Assembly (NCBI GenBank): GCA_018712125.1
Contig: DVHM01000133.1
Coordinates: forward strand, 1-60,269
DNA: 60,269 nucleotides
Source of the DNA: Pullilachnospira_A gallistercoris
Lineage (GTDB): Bacteria > Bacillota > Clostridia > Lachnospirales > Lachnospiraceae
Direction of reading: 5' to 3'
Part shown: positions 1 to 7,736 of the stretch, in pieces
Layout of the letters: the number at the start of each line of letters is the position of its first letter
Numbering within the stretch: the first letter of the stretch is position 1
The notes under the pieces: generated by a model
The model's input: only the letters and a program-made list of their open reading frames with translations
Told to the model about the DNA's origin: nothing
The model's database searches: none
Position numbers and translations under genes: made by a program

Positions 1-2
1 TG

Positions 3-485
3 CTGAACATCAACCGGGGCCACAACCGGCAACTGCTGGAGAAGTGCAGGCGGCTGGAAGAGTACTCCGAGTTTGTCTCCCGCATTTATGATGCCTTAAG
101 TAAGGGCATGTCTTTAAAGCGTGCCATCGAGACAGCCATGGACAGCTGCATCGAGGAGGGGATCCTGAAAGATGTGCTGATCCGGCAGAAGACGGAGGTA
201 ATGCATATGCTGTTAACAGAGTTTGACGAGAAGAAATACAAGAGAAGCGTCTACCAGGACGGATATGAGGACGGAGTCCGGGAAGGCGAAATTTCCGGTT
301 TTACAAAAGGAGAGGCATCCGGTTTTACCAAGGGCGAAGCATCTGGTCTGCGCAAGGGAAGGGAGGATGCCCTGCGGGATCTCGCGCGCAAAAAAGCCTC
401 CCAGGGCAAGGACGTGGCAATTATCGCCGCGGAACTGGAGACGGACGCGGAAACAGTAGAGCGGCTTCTGAAAGAAGAACGCTAA
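3..485 (+). CDS. Rpn family recombination-promoting nuclease / putative transposase, C-terminal part (5' cut by window edge)
   Basis: The reading frame is already open at the first bases and ends at a TAA at 483-485, so only the C-terminal ~160 residues are present. The segment NINRGHNRQLLEKCRRLEEY followed by a region rich in IYDALSKGMSLKRAI and DSCIEEGIL is typical of the C-terminal half of PD-(D/E)XK nuclease-family transposases (Rpn), common in multiple copies in Lachnospiraceae. The nuclease catalytic domain would lie upstream and cannot be checked. Near the end are 8-residue repeats (GFTKGEAS) and a charged helical tail. The internal ATG at 108 is not the true start. The family promotes RecA-independent recombination in E. 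coli; the role here is inferred by family only. Confidence 0.75.
   Translation: MNINRGHNRQLLEKCRRLEEYSEFVSRIYDALSKGMSLKRAIETAMDSCIEEGILKDVLIRQKTEVMHMLLTEFDEKKYKRSVYQDGYEDGVREGEISGFTKGEASGFTKGEASGLRKGREDALRDLARKKASQGKDVAIIAAELETDAETVERLLKEER
297..359 (+). repeat. In-frame 24-bp tandem repeat in the Rpn tail
   Basis: Two full 24-bp units (297-320, 321-344) and a partial third (345-359) encode GFTKGEAS, GFTKGEAS, GLRKG. Units differ mainly at third codon positions, so the repeat is kept at protein level. Variable copy number of such units is plausible by slippage. Confidence 0.8.
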
Positions 486-577
486 TTACAAAAAAACAAA
501 CGAAATGATAAGAAAAAACAGAAAAAAGAGAATAGACTGGCAGATATCAACGATAAGTTCGAAGGAGGTTTGATGCT

Positions 578-902
578 ATGGAAACAATCGGATATCGCGG
601 CCAGTCTTTTTTTGCAGATTCGGCCAGGCAATGACGGAGGTCATGGCGCAATATCCCGGCTTTCGCATAGATGAGCGTTTCCGTCGAAACCGTTTACCGG
701 AAGACTGATCGCGCACATCGTCGGTATTCTGGAAAAATATCTGTGGGGATCGGCGTACTGCGAGTACCATCCGGGGATGGAAAAACGCCTTTCCGTAGAA
801 TATAAGGTTGGCGAAGGGGAGACGGTCTGCTACTGCCCCTTTGCGGTAAATCATGTGGAGTCGGAACTTCCGTTTTCCTACCGTGTAAAACCTCTGGGAT
901 AG
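578..902 (+). pseudogene. Frameshifted remnant of an unidentified small protein gene
   Basis: An ATG at 578 sits behind a good SD (GAAGGAGG at 561-568) but the frame stops at 632-634 after METIGYRGQSFFADSARQ. Continuing in the next frame gives MTEVMAQYPGFRIDERFRRN (631 onward), and shifting again near 690 gives an open stretch ending at the TAG 900-902 (PFTGRLIAHIVGILEKYLWG, then SAYCEYHPGMEKRLSVEYKV and so on). The pieces read as one ~107-residue protein broken by two frameshifts. I do not recognise the family. Two sequencing errors would give the same picture, so the broken state needs raw-read support. Confidence 0.5.
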
Positions 903-1009
903 GGAGCCTGCCTCTGTGAATTATCAACAGAGCAGGCGGGTATGCAGCGGATAAGCATCAGCGAATGACAGTGCAATGGTTGGAAATACAATGGGCTGCA
1001 GCAGGGAAC

Positions 1010-1810
1010 TTATCGCCCCGTCAACCGTGAAACCTCCCGCAGCAGACTGTCCGTGGCGTAGCGGGGGCTGCGGACAGAGGCAATATCGCATTCCCGAAGT
1101 TTTTCCCGGGTAAGGGCGTCGACTGGGAAACGCTGCTGCAGTTTCAGCCGCATGATGTGATCCATGCGGACTTTGCCATCGTCGAAGGAGTAGGGAATAT
1201 CGGTCTCCAGCACATGGCACATATATAAAATAGAAGAAACCGGCGCGGCCATGTAGATCAGCACCGTGTCCCCGGCCCGAATGCCCCGCCCCTGTTTCCA
1301 GGTTATGGTATCGCTCTCGCCAAAGGCCTCCTCCAGATCGTAGTATCTGGGATTTGCAGGGATGACCCAGGTGCAGCTTCCCGTGCGGGAGCGGCCGCCG
1401 GTCTTTTTGCCTGCGGTCAGGTCAAAGCTCAGATCCAGCAGGGAAAAGATCTGTTTTTCCGGTACCGATCCGTCCAGAAGAACCGAGATCCAGTTGACTT
1501 TATTCATATGGTAGGCGGGGAAAATGCCGGGATTTGCCATCAGAGAACCCGCCAGATTCGGATCACATTTCAGGTTCAGGATATCGACATCGTCTTCTTT
1601 GCGCAGATCATCGGGCAGATGGAGCTTTTCCCGCTCCACGTCCATCACCAGACCGTACCATTTCTGATTGTTTTCGTGACGCAGCACCAGGAAATCGGGA
1701 TGAGAGCGCCAGAGCCGCTCCGGCGTTGTCCCGTAGGTTGTCTTCGCGTATTGCAATACATTGTCCCGGAGGGAGTTTTCCGGGATTTCCGAAAAAATGT
1801 TTTCCATCAT
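1010..1810 (-). CDS. MmcQ/YjbR (DUF419)-like protein with an extra C-terminal domain
   Basis: A protein of 266 residues. The N-terminal ~120 residues resemble the YjbR/MmcQ fold (LWRSHPDFLVLRHENNQKWY, YHMNKVNWISVLLDG). The C-terminal half (CTWVIPANPRYYDLEEAF, KQGRGIRAGDTVLIYMAAPV) resembles an EVE/PUA-like module with its characteristic tract of hydrophobic strand plus GD. YjbR proteins alone are ~120 residues, so this looks like a fusion. The start at the first of two adjacent ATGs has GGAGAT upstream; a longer frame into the arsR gene is rejected. It is the last gene of a leftward run after the Rrf2 and ArsR genes. Biochemical function is unknown. Confidence 0.7.
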   Translation of the reverse strand: MMENIFSEIPENSLRDNVLQYAKTTYGTTPERLWRSHPDFLVLRHENNQKWYGLVMDVEREKLHLPDDLRKEDDVDILNLKCDPNLAGSLMANPGIFPAYHMNKVNWISVLLDGSVPEKQIFSLLDLSFDLTAGKKTGGRSRTGSCTWVIPANPRYYDLEEAFGESDTITWKQGRGIRAGDTVLIYMAAPVSSILYMCHVLETDIPYSFDDGKVRMDHIMRLKLQQRFPVDALTREKLRECDIASVRSPRYATDSLLREVSRLTGR

Positions 1811-1824
1811 TCGGATCTCCTTTC

Positions 1825-2187
1825 CTATTCCGAGGGGCAGGCAATCTGTACGACCTTCTCGATCATGTGGTGGAGCAGCTGGGCGGTCTCCGTGTCGGCA
1901 GCGCGGTAGTAGACCTCCTTGCCCTCCCGGCGGCTGACGATGAGGCCGCTGGCTTTCAACTGCCGCAGATGATGGGAGACGGCGGGGCTGGACATGTCCA
2001 CCATGGCGGAGAGGTTGGTCACACATTCCTCACAGTGGCAGAGAAGCCAGAAAATCCGGACGCGGCTGCCGTCGCCCATCTGCTTGAAAATATCGGCAAC
2101 CATCTGAAAATTCTCTACGCTGGGCATGTGGTCAAACTGATGCTCCAGGGTTTGATTGTGGTCGTGGGGTAAGGTTTTATCTGTCAT
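1825..2187 (-). CDS. ArsR/SmtB family metal-responsive repressor
   Basis: A 120-residue winged-helix protein. The recognition helix region reads MSSPAVSHHLRQLKASGLIV followed by the wing RREGKEVYY, diagnostic for ArsR. The alpha-3 region carries LLCHCEECVTNL (Cys50, Cys52, Cys55), which matches the ELCxC-type metal site of CadC/ArsR-like sensors; an acidic, His-rich C-terminal helix (HHMIEKV) may add ligands. It lies 17 bp after the Rrf2 gene on the same strand and is divergent from the HMA/P-type ATPase genes, so its probable role is to derepress metal efflux when Zn, Cd or Pb binds. The ligand assignment is inference. Confidence 0.85.
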   Translation of the reverse strand: MTDKTLPHDHNQTLEHQFDHMPSVENFQMVADIFKQMGDGSRVRIFWLLCHCEECVTNLSAMVDMSSPAVSHHLRQLKASGLIVSRREGKEVYYRAADTETAQLLHHMIEKVVQIACPSE

Positions 2188-2204
2188 GAATTCCGGTTCC
2201 TTTC

Positions 2205-2633
2205 TTATTTTTGTTCGTGCCGTTTTTCGTATTGGTCGAGAATTTGCTGCAGTGTGATGTTCTGCATCTCCTGTTCCGCCGTCTCCTGCACCTGGTCGAA
2301 GCAGTCCCGGACAGCCAGTTGGATGTCAACGCCGACGTCGCAGCCGGGGTTGGTGTGGGTGTCGGGGTGGAGCAGCGGTTTGTTTCCCTCCACGGCCCGG
2401 TAAATGTCCAGCAGCGTGATGGCGGAGGGCGCTCTGGTCAGCGATGGTAGGGGGCGTCCCTTTACGCTGCTCAAAAGATTCGCCTTCCGCAGAGCCGACA
2501 TGATCTGCCGCACACAGCCGGGGTTGGTCTGTATGCTGTCCGCGATGACATCGCTCGTCAGGACGCGGCCGGGATGCAGCGCGATATAGGCCAGGATATG
2601 GACAGCATGGCTGACTTTTGTGGAATATCTCAT
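2205..2633 (-). CDS. Rrf2 family transcriptional regulator (YwnA-like)
   Basis: A 142-residue protein starting MRYSTKVSHAVHILAYIALH, the standard Rrf2 winged-helix opening. It has three Cys (40, 98, 111) but they do not match the CX5CX5C-type cluster spacing of IscR; the NPGCDVGVDIQLAVRDCF stretch is like the non-Fe-S YwnA subgroup. First gene of a leftward operon with arsR and the yjbR-like gene; promoter with TATAAT just upstream. Its target is unknown; position opposite the efflux genes suggests joint control of the shared intergenic region. Confidence 0.82.
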   Translation of the reverse strand: MRYSTKVSHAVHILAYIALHPGRVLTSDVIADSIQTNPGCVRQIMSALRKANLLSSVKGRPLPSLTRAPSAITLLDIYRAVEGNKPLLHPDTHTNPGCDVGVDIQLAVRDCFDQVQETAEQEMQNITLQQILDQYEKRHEQK

Positions 2634-2662
2634 AAATCGCCACCTCCAATATTGTTAATTTA

Positions 2663-2691
2663 ATTATAACAGCGCACATAGGGGAAAACAA
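2663..2691 (-). promoter_or_regulatory. Vegetative promoter of the Rrf2-arsR operon
   Basis: Read on the minus strand: TTGTTT at 2691-2686, a 17-bp spacer, and a perfect TATAAT at 2668-2663, about 30 bp before the Rrf2 start. Confidence 0.6.
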
Positions 2692-2712
2692 GAAAAAAGT
2701 TGCCGGCAACTA

Positions 2713-2741
2713 TTGACTTTCCCTCTGATCAGGGGTATGAT
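2713..2741 (+). promoter_or_regulatory. Vegetative promoter of the HMA-P-type ATPase operon
   Basis: TTGACT at 2713-2718, 17-bp spacer, TATGAT at 2736-2741. The predicted start is close to 2748, inside the inverted repeat at 2744-2778. Confidence 0.7.
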
Positions 2742-2743
2742 GA

Positions 2744-2778
2744 TTTTAATAATTAAATAAATGCTTAATTGATTAAAA
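2744..2778. promoter_or_regulatory. AT-rich inverted repeat, candidate metal-sensor operator
   Basis: Left arm TTTTAATAATTAA (2744-2756) and right arm TTAATTGATTAAAA (2765-2778) match as an inverted repeat apart from one extra base, with an 8-bp centre. It lies over the expected transcription start of the efflux operon, where an ArsR/SmtB protein would block transcription. Which of the two divergent regulators binds is not decided by sequence. Confidence 0.5.
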
Positions 2779-2800
2779 ATAAAATCATAAAAGGGAGAGC

Positions 2801-3025
2801 ATGGATATGAAAAAGACTTACAAAATCGATGTGGACTGCGCGAACTGCGCCAACAAAATGGAGGAGGCGGCCAGGAAGACTGCCGGGGTCAAGGATGCGA
2901 CGGTAAATTTCATGACATTGAAGATGATTGTGGAATTTGAGGAGGGCCAGAGCCCGAAGGACGTCATGGAGGAAGTGCGGAAAAACTGCAAAAAAGTGGA
3001 AGACGACTGCGAAGTATTCCTGTAA
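2801..3025 (+). CDS. Small heavy-metal-associated (HMA) domain protein
   Basis: A 74-residue protein made of one HMA fold: beta strand YKIDVDCANCANKMEEAARKT with a CxxC site (DCANCANKM), then the GVKDATVNF loop. Such domains usually form the N-terminus of P1B ATPases; here it is a separate gene 41 bp upstream of an ATPase that lacks one, so it most likely delivers metal to that pump. A second in-frame ATG at 2807 is slightly better spaced from the GGGAG at 2793-2797. The CANC core with nearby acidic residues fits Zn/Cd as well as Cu; the pump type favours Zn/Cd. Confidence 0.85.
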   Translation: MDMKKTYKIDVDCANCANKMEEAARKTAGVKDATVNFMTLKMIVEFEEGQSPKDVMEEVRKNCKKVEDDCEVFL

Positions 3026-3066
3026 GCAATGATTTAAATAAAAATGGAAGTAAGGGAGTGCGTATT

Positions 3067-4953
3067 ATGAATAAGAAGCAGAAGAAAATGCTGATCCGTA
3101 TTCTTGTATCGGCCGTTCTGATGATCGCTTTCCATTTTGTGCCGGTGCAGGGCGTGCCGCGGTTTCTCCTGTACATGGTTCCCTACCTGATCGTCGGGTA
3201 CGACATTCTGCTCAAGGCGGGAAAGGGTATTCGAAACCGGCAGGTCTTTGACGAATGTTTCCTGATGGCGATCGCGACGGTGGGGGCCATCGGTCTGGCA
3301 ATCTATGAGAACAGCGGCGATTACACCGAGGCCATCGCGGTTATGCTCTTTTACCAGGTGGGCGAGCTGTTCCAGAGCTATGCGGTGGGGAAGAGCCGCC
3401 GCAATATCAGCGATCTGATGGATATCCGGCCCGATTACGCCAATATCGAACGGGATGGAAAGCTGGAAAAGGTAGATCCCGACGAGGTGGAGATCGGCAG
3501 CGTGATCACGGTGCAGCCCGGAGAGAAAGTGCCCATTGACGGCGTGATTGTGGAGGGAACTTCCACCTTAAACACCAGCGCCCTGACCGGAGAGAGCCTG
3601 CCCAGAGACGCGAAGGCGGGGGATGAGATTGTCAGCGGCTGTATCAATATGACCGGTGTGCTGAAAATCCGTACCACGAAGGAATTCGGGGAGTCCACGG
3701 TCTCCAGGATTCTGGATCTGGTGGAAAATGCCAGTTCCAGAAAATCGAAATCGGAGGATTTCATCTCGAAATTTGCCCGGATCTATACCCCGGCTGTGTG
3801 TTATGCGGCCCTGGCATTGGCCTTTCTCCCGCCGCTGGTTCGGATGCTTTTCCTCGACATGCCCGCGGACTGGGAGAGCTGGATTTACCGGGCTCTCACC
3901 TTCCTGGTTATCAGCTGCCCCTGTGCGCTGGTTATCAGCATCCCGCTGACCTTCTTCGCCGGGATCGGCGGGGCCAGCAAGGCCGGTGTGCTGGTCAAGG
4001 GTTCCAACTACCTTGAGACCCTTTCCCAGACCAGGATCGTGGTCTTTGACAAGACCGGAACATTGACCCAGGGGGTCTTCGAGGTAAACGGTATCCACCA
4101 CAGCAGCATCGATGAGGCAAAGCTGGTGGAGTACGCGGCCCTGGCGGAGAGCGCCTCCTCCCATCCCATCAGCAAGAGTCTGCAGCGGGCTTACGGGAAG
4201 GAGATCGACCGTTCCAGAGTCGCGGACATTCGGGAGATCAGCGGAAACGGCGTGATTGCCAGAGTGGACGGCATGGAAGTGGCCGCAGGCAATGACAAGC
4301 TGATGGATTATCTGGGTGTGACCTATATCGAGTGCCATGCGGTGGGCACGATTATCCATATGGCCATCGACGGCAAATACGCGGGCCATATCGTGATCTC
4401 GGACATTGTAAAGCCTCATTCCCAGAAGGCCGTCGATCTGCTGCGGAAAGTCGGAGTGAAGAAGACGGTCATGCTGACCGGGGACGCGAAAAAGGTGGCG
4501 GACCAGGTAGGGGCCGAACTGGGGCTGGACGAGGTCTGCAGCGAACTGCTTCCCGCTGACAAGGTGGAGAAGGTGGAGGAGCTGATCCGGAAGAAATCCG
4601 ACCGGGAGAAACTGGCCTTTGTGGGCGATGGCATCAACGACGCGCCGGTGCTGGGGCGGGCGGATATCGGTATCGCCATGGGCGCTATGGGATCCGACGC
4701 GGCCATTGAGGCGGCGGACGTGGTGCTGATGGACGACGATCCCCTCCAGATTCCGAAGGCCATCAAAATTTCCCGGAAGTGTCTGGGCATCGTGTATCAG
4801 AATATCGTTTTCGCCATCGGCATCAAGCTGATCTGCCTGGTGCTGGGCGCTCTCGGAATCGCCAACATGTGGCTTGCCATTTTTGCGGATGTGGGCGTCA
4901 TGATCATCGCGGTTCTCAACGCGATCCGGGCGCTTTTTGTGAAAAATCTGTAG
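3067..4953 (+). CDS. zntA: P1B-2-type Zn2+/Cd2+/Pb2+-exporting ATPase
   Basis: A 628-residue heavy-metal ATPase. The membrane metal site CPC is at 284-286 (SCPCALVIS), the phosphorylated Asp is D328 in DKTGT, the actuator loop has the TGES motif, and the GDGIND hinge is at 520-525. The last membrane pair carries the Lys and Asp (IKLICLVLG, FADVGVMIIAVLNA) that mark the Zn/Cd/Pb subgroup. There is no N-terminal HMA domain; the preceding gene supplies one. The ATG at 3067 has GGGAG 8 bp upstream, better than the GTG at 3058. It exports metal from the cytoplasm using ATP and is probably controlled by the divergent ArsR gene. Confidence 0.93.
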   Translation: MNKKQKKMLIRILVSAVLMIAFHFVPVQGVPRFLLYMVPYLIVGYDILLKAGKGIRNRQVFDECFLMAIATVGAIGLAIYENSGDYTEAIAVMLFYQVGELFQSYAVGKSRRNISDLMDIRPDYANIERDGKLEKVDPDEVEIGSVITVQPGEKVPIDGVIVEGTSTLNTSALTGESLPRDAKAGDEIVSGCINMTGVLKIRTTKEFGESTVSRILDLVENASSRKSKSEDFISKFARIYTPAVCYAALALAFLPPLVRMLFLDMPADWESWIYRALTFLVISCPCALVISIPLTFFAGIGGASKAGVLVKGSNYLETLSQTRIVVFDKTGTLTQGVFEVNGIHHSSIDEAKLVEYAALAESASSHPISKSLQRAYGKEIDRSRVADIREISGNGVIARVDGMEVAAGNDKLMDYLGVTYIECHAVGTIIHMAIDGKYAGHIVISDIVKPHSQKAVDLLRKVGVKKTVMLTGDAKKVADQVGAELGLDEVCSELLPADKVEKVEELIRKKSDREKLAFVGDGINDAPVLGRADIGIAMGAMGSDAAIEAADVVLMDDDPLQIPKAIKISRKCLGIVYQNIVFAIGIKLICLVLGALGIANMWLAIFADVGVMIIAVLNAIRALFVKNL

Positions 4954-4970
4954 ATTTTCTTTTCATTTTT

Positions 4971-5052
4971 ATCCCCCCATGGGGCTTGTGGCTTGAAATT
5001 TTCTATGATAGGTTTTTAGAAAAAGAAACCACAGGCAGGGGGGATTTTTTTT
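4971..5052 (+). terminator. Long hairpin with T8 tract between the ATPase and the methyltransferase operon; possible attenuator
   Basis: ATCCCCCC (4971-4978) pairs with GGGGGGAT (5038-5045); CTTGTGG (4985-4991) pairs with CCACAGG (5029-5035); TTTTCT (4999-5004) pairs with AGAAAA (5018-5023). A T8 run (5045-5052) follows. A G-U pair (4986 with 5034) would be an A-C mismatch on the other strand, so the plus-strand RNA is the folding one. The right arm GGGGGGA is also the only SD-like sequence for the TTG start at 5051. It must terminate the efflux operon, and may also control the next gene. Confidence 0.7.
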
Positions 5053-5842
5053 GCGCTTGCAGCAGACTCTGGCATACGAATATGAAAAGGAAAATATCGC
5101 CTACTGGACAAACCGGGCGCCGGGGTACTCGGAGGTCAACCGACAGGAGCTTCGTTCCGGGCAGCGGGGCGTCTGGGGCAGGACGCTGGCGGAGGCCATC
5201 GCCGATCACTATCCCGGGAGAAAGCGGCAGGACATTGCCGTTCTGGATATCGGCACAGGTCCGGGATTTTTTGCCATTATCCTGGCGGAGATGGGATTTG
5301 CGGTGACGGCTGTGGATTACACCGATTCCATGTTGGACAAGGCCAGGGCCAACGCCGGAAAATGGAGGGATCAGATCTGTTTTCGGAAAATGAATGCGGA
5401 GGAGCTGACCTTCGCGCCGGAGAGTTTTGATGTGATTGTCTCCCGGAACCTGACCTGGAATCTCCATGATCCGAAGAAAGCCTATCAGAGCTGGGAGCGG
5501 GTATTGAAATCCGGCGGACTCCTTCTGAATTTTGACGCCAACTGGTACCGCTATCTCTACGACGAGAAGGCCATGGAGGGATACTGCAGAGATCGGGAAA
5601 ATATCAAGGCAGCCGGTGTGGCCAATGAGACGGATGGGACCGATATCCCGGCCATGGAGGCCATCGCCGGCAAGGCGCCGCTCTCCGCTGTCTGTCGGCC
5701 GGGCTGGGATATCGATGTTCTGGAGGGGCTCGGCATGTCGGTAAAGGCGGATCCGGCCATCTGGAAGAGGGTGTGGACGAGGGAGGAGCGCATCAACAAC
5801 GCTTCCACGCCCATGTTTATGATCCGGGCGGTAAAGGGATGA
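5051..5842 (+). CDS. Class I SAM-dependent methyltransferase, first gene of the ABC importer operon
   Basis: A 263-residue Rossmann methyltransferase. Motif I is VLDIGTGPGFFAIILAEMG, preceded by an N-terminal segment (ENIAYWTNRAPGYSEVN) typical of small-molecule class I enzymes, and motif IV-like SRNLTWNLHDPKKAY follows. The start is taken as TTG 5051 because no ATG exists upstream of motif I and GGGGGGA lies 6 bp before it; TTG 5057 is an alternative. Its stop overlaps the next start (ATGA), so it is translationally coupled to the permeases. The substrate is unknown; the linkage suggests it modifies something the importer carries or helps make. Confidence 0.82.
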   Translation: MRLQQTLAYEYEKENIAYWTNRAPGYSEVNRQELRSGQRGVWGRTLAEAIADHYPGRKRQDIAVLDIGTGPGFFAIILAEMGFAVTAVDYTDSMLDKARANAGKWRDQICFRKMNAEELTFAPESFDVIVSRNLTWNLHDPKKAYQSWERVLKSGGLLLNFDANWYRYLYDEKAMEGYCRDRENIKAAGVANETDGTDIPAMEAIAGKAPLSAVCRPGWDIDVLEGLGMSVKADPAIWKRVWTREERINNASTPMFMIRAVKG

Positions 5843-6783
5843 GAAGGTATGTGATCCGGCGCCTGCTGCTTCTGATTCCGATTCTGCTGGGAGTAACCTT
5901 TCTGTCTTTTGCCCTGATGCGGGTGGCGGGCAGCGATGCCGTCATGCAGCGGGCGGAGGTTTCCGGGATAGCCCTCTCCCCGGAAGTCATGGACGCACAG
6001 CGGGCAGCGCTCGGATTGGACAAGCCCTTTCTGGAACAGTATGTCTCCTGGCTGGGCGATTTTCTGCGGGGAGATCTCGGGGTAAGTTATATTTCCGGAG
6101 AGGATGTGTTTTCCACTTTTCTCTCCAAACTGCCCGCCACGCTGCTTCTGACTGGGGCTTCCATTCTGCTGACAGTCGTGATTTCCATACCTCTCGGTAT
6201 CCTCTCCGCGGTAAAACAGAATACCTTCACGGACCGCCTGATCCGGCTGTGCAGTTTCGTGGGCAACAGTCTCCCGAATTTCTTTGTGGCGCTGCTGCTG
6301 ATGTATCTGTTTTCCATCTGTATTCCGGTGTTTCCCGTGATTTCCAGAGGCGTAAATATACAGAGCGTGGCGCTGCCGGCCCTGACGCTGGCCATCGCCA
6401 TGTCAGCGAAATATCTCCGTCAGGTGCGGGCGGCGGTGCTGGATGAGCTGGGAAAGGATTATGTCATCGGCGCGAAGGCCCGGGGGATTCCCTTTTCGGT
6501 AACGCTGGCAGGGAGCGTGCTGCGGTCCTGCTTCTCCACGATTTTGACGCTGCTGGCCCTCTCCATCGGAAATCTCCTCGGAGGGACCGCCATTGTGGAG
6601 TCCATCTTTCTGTGGGACGGGGTCGGAAAACTGGCGGTGGACGCCATCAATATGCGGGATTATCCCATGATTCAGGCCTACGTGGTGTGGATGGCCATCA
6701 TCTATGTGCTGGTAAATCTGATCACGGATCTTCTGTACCGGGCGCTGGATCCGAGAATCCGCCTGGGGGAGGAGACGTCATGA
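5839..6783 (+). CDS. ABC transporter permease, NikB/DppB/OppB type
   Basis: A 314-residue membrane protein starting MRRYVIRRLLLLIPILLGVT, the signature opening of the first permease of nickel/peptide importers. About six membrane helices; the EAA cytoplasmic loop is at DYVIGAKARGIPFS. The start ATG overlaps the stop of the methyltransferase; a longer frame from 5773 is rejected. It pairs with the next permease. Specificity (nickel, metallophore or peptide) cannot be read from the permease alone. Confidence 0.88.
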   Translation: MRRYVIRRLLLLIPILLGVTFLSFALMRVAGSDAVMQRAEVSGIALSPEVMDAQRAALGLDKPFLEQYVSWLGDFLRGDLGVSYISGEDVFSTFLSKLPATLLLTGASILLTVVISIPLGILSAVKQNTFTDRLIRLCSFVGNSLPNFFVALLLMYLFSICIPVFPVISRGVNIQSVALPALTLAIAMSAKYLRQVRAAVLDELGKDYVIGAKARGIPFSVTLAGSVLRSCFSTILTLLALSIGNLLGGTAIVESIFLWDGVGKLAVDAINMRDYPMIQAYVVWMAIIYVLVNLITDLLYRALDPRIRLGEETS

Positions 6784-7655
6784 AAGGAAGATTTATGAGA
6801 AGAAGTGCTGCGGGAGAAGGCGTTCCCGGGAAAAGCCCCCGCAGGGAACGCAGAAAATGGATCGTCTTCCTGATCCTGGCCGCCGCGCTGCTTTTGGCGG
6901 TTCTTTTCGCCCGGCAGCTCTGCCCCTGGGATCCCTATCAGCAGGATCTGAGCCGGGCGCTGCAGCCGCCGTCGGCGGAACATCTCTTTGGCACAGACCG
7001 CTACGGGAGGGACATGCTCTCCCGGGTTATCATCGGCTCCCGGACCAGCGTCACCTCCGCCCTGATTCTGGTAGCAATCATATCTGTTATGGGAACGGCG
7101 CTGGGAATCGTGGCCGGCTATCTGGGCGGCGTTGTGGACGGAATCATCATGCGCGTCTCCGACATCTGCCTGGCCTTTCCGGGACTGGTATTTGCCATGG
7201 CCATCGCGGCGGTATTAAACGGAGGTGTGGAGAGCGCGGTGCTGGCGCTGGCCGCGGTGAGCTGGCCCAAGTACGCGAGAATTGCCAGAAGTCAGACGCT
7301 GGCTTTAAAGGACGCGGAATTCATGCAGGCCGCCCGGCTTTCGGGCTGCAGCCTGTCCCGGCTGATTTTCCGGCATCTGTTGCCCAATATCATCGGCCCC
7401 ATTCTGGCGACCGCCACCATGGATATCGGCACGATGATGATGGAGATCGCGGCGCTGTCCTTCCTGGGCCTTGGGGCGAAGCCGCCTGTGGCGGAGTGGG
7501 GAAGCATGATGAGCGACGGGCGCAGCATGCTGCAGACCTATCCCTGGGTGGTGCTGACGCCGGGACTGGCGGTGTTTGTGTCGGTGACGGTGTTCAATCT
7601 TCTGGGCGACGCTGTCCGGGACGCGCTGGATCCCAGGGGCATTACCCGGATGTAA
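6780..7655 (+). CDS. ABC transporter permease, NikC/DppC/OppC type
   Basis: A 291-residue protein with a basic cytoplasmic N-terminus, one helix, then the conserved EHLFGTDRYGRDMLSRVIIG segment of the second permease in this importer class and the EAA loop (EFMQAARLSGCSLSRLIFRH). Its start overlaps the stop of the first permease (ATGA). It forms the other half of the membrane channel. Confidence 0.88.
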   Translation: MKGRFMRRSAAGEGVPGKSPRRERRKWIVFLILAAALLLAVLFARQLCPWDPYQQDLSRALQPPSAEHLFGTDRYGRDMLSRVIIGSRTSVTSALILVAIISVMGTALGIVAGYLGGVVDGIIMRVSDICLAFPGLVFAMAIAAVLNGGVESAVLALAAVSWPKYARIARSQTLALKDAEFMQAARLSGCSLSRLIFRHLLPNIIGPILATATMDIGTMMMEIAALSFLGLGAKPPVAEWGSMMSDGRSMLQTYPWVVLTPGLAVFVSVTVFNLLGDAVRDALDPRGITRM

Positions 7656-7736
7656 GATCGGACACTGCCGGGGCGAAGGCGCCGATGTCACGACGTTACC
7701 GTGAAAAACAAAGCACAGGAGAAAGAGAGAAAGCAG

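Noticed and set aside
4971..5052. Named riboswitch (cobalamin, NiCo, SAM) before the methyltransferase operon
   Set aside because: None of the conserved core sequences of these classes is present; only a long hairpin is supported.
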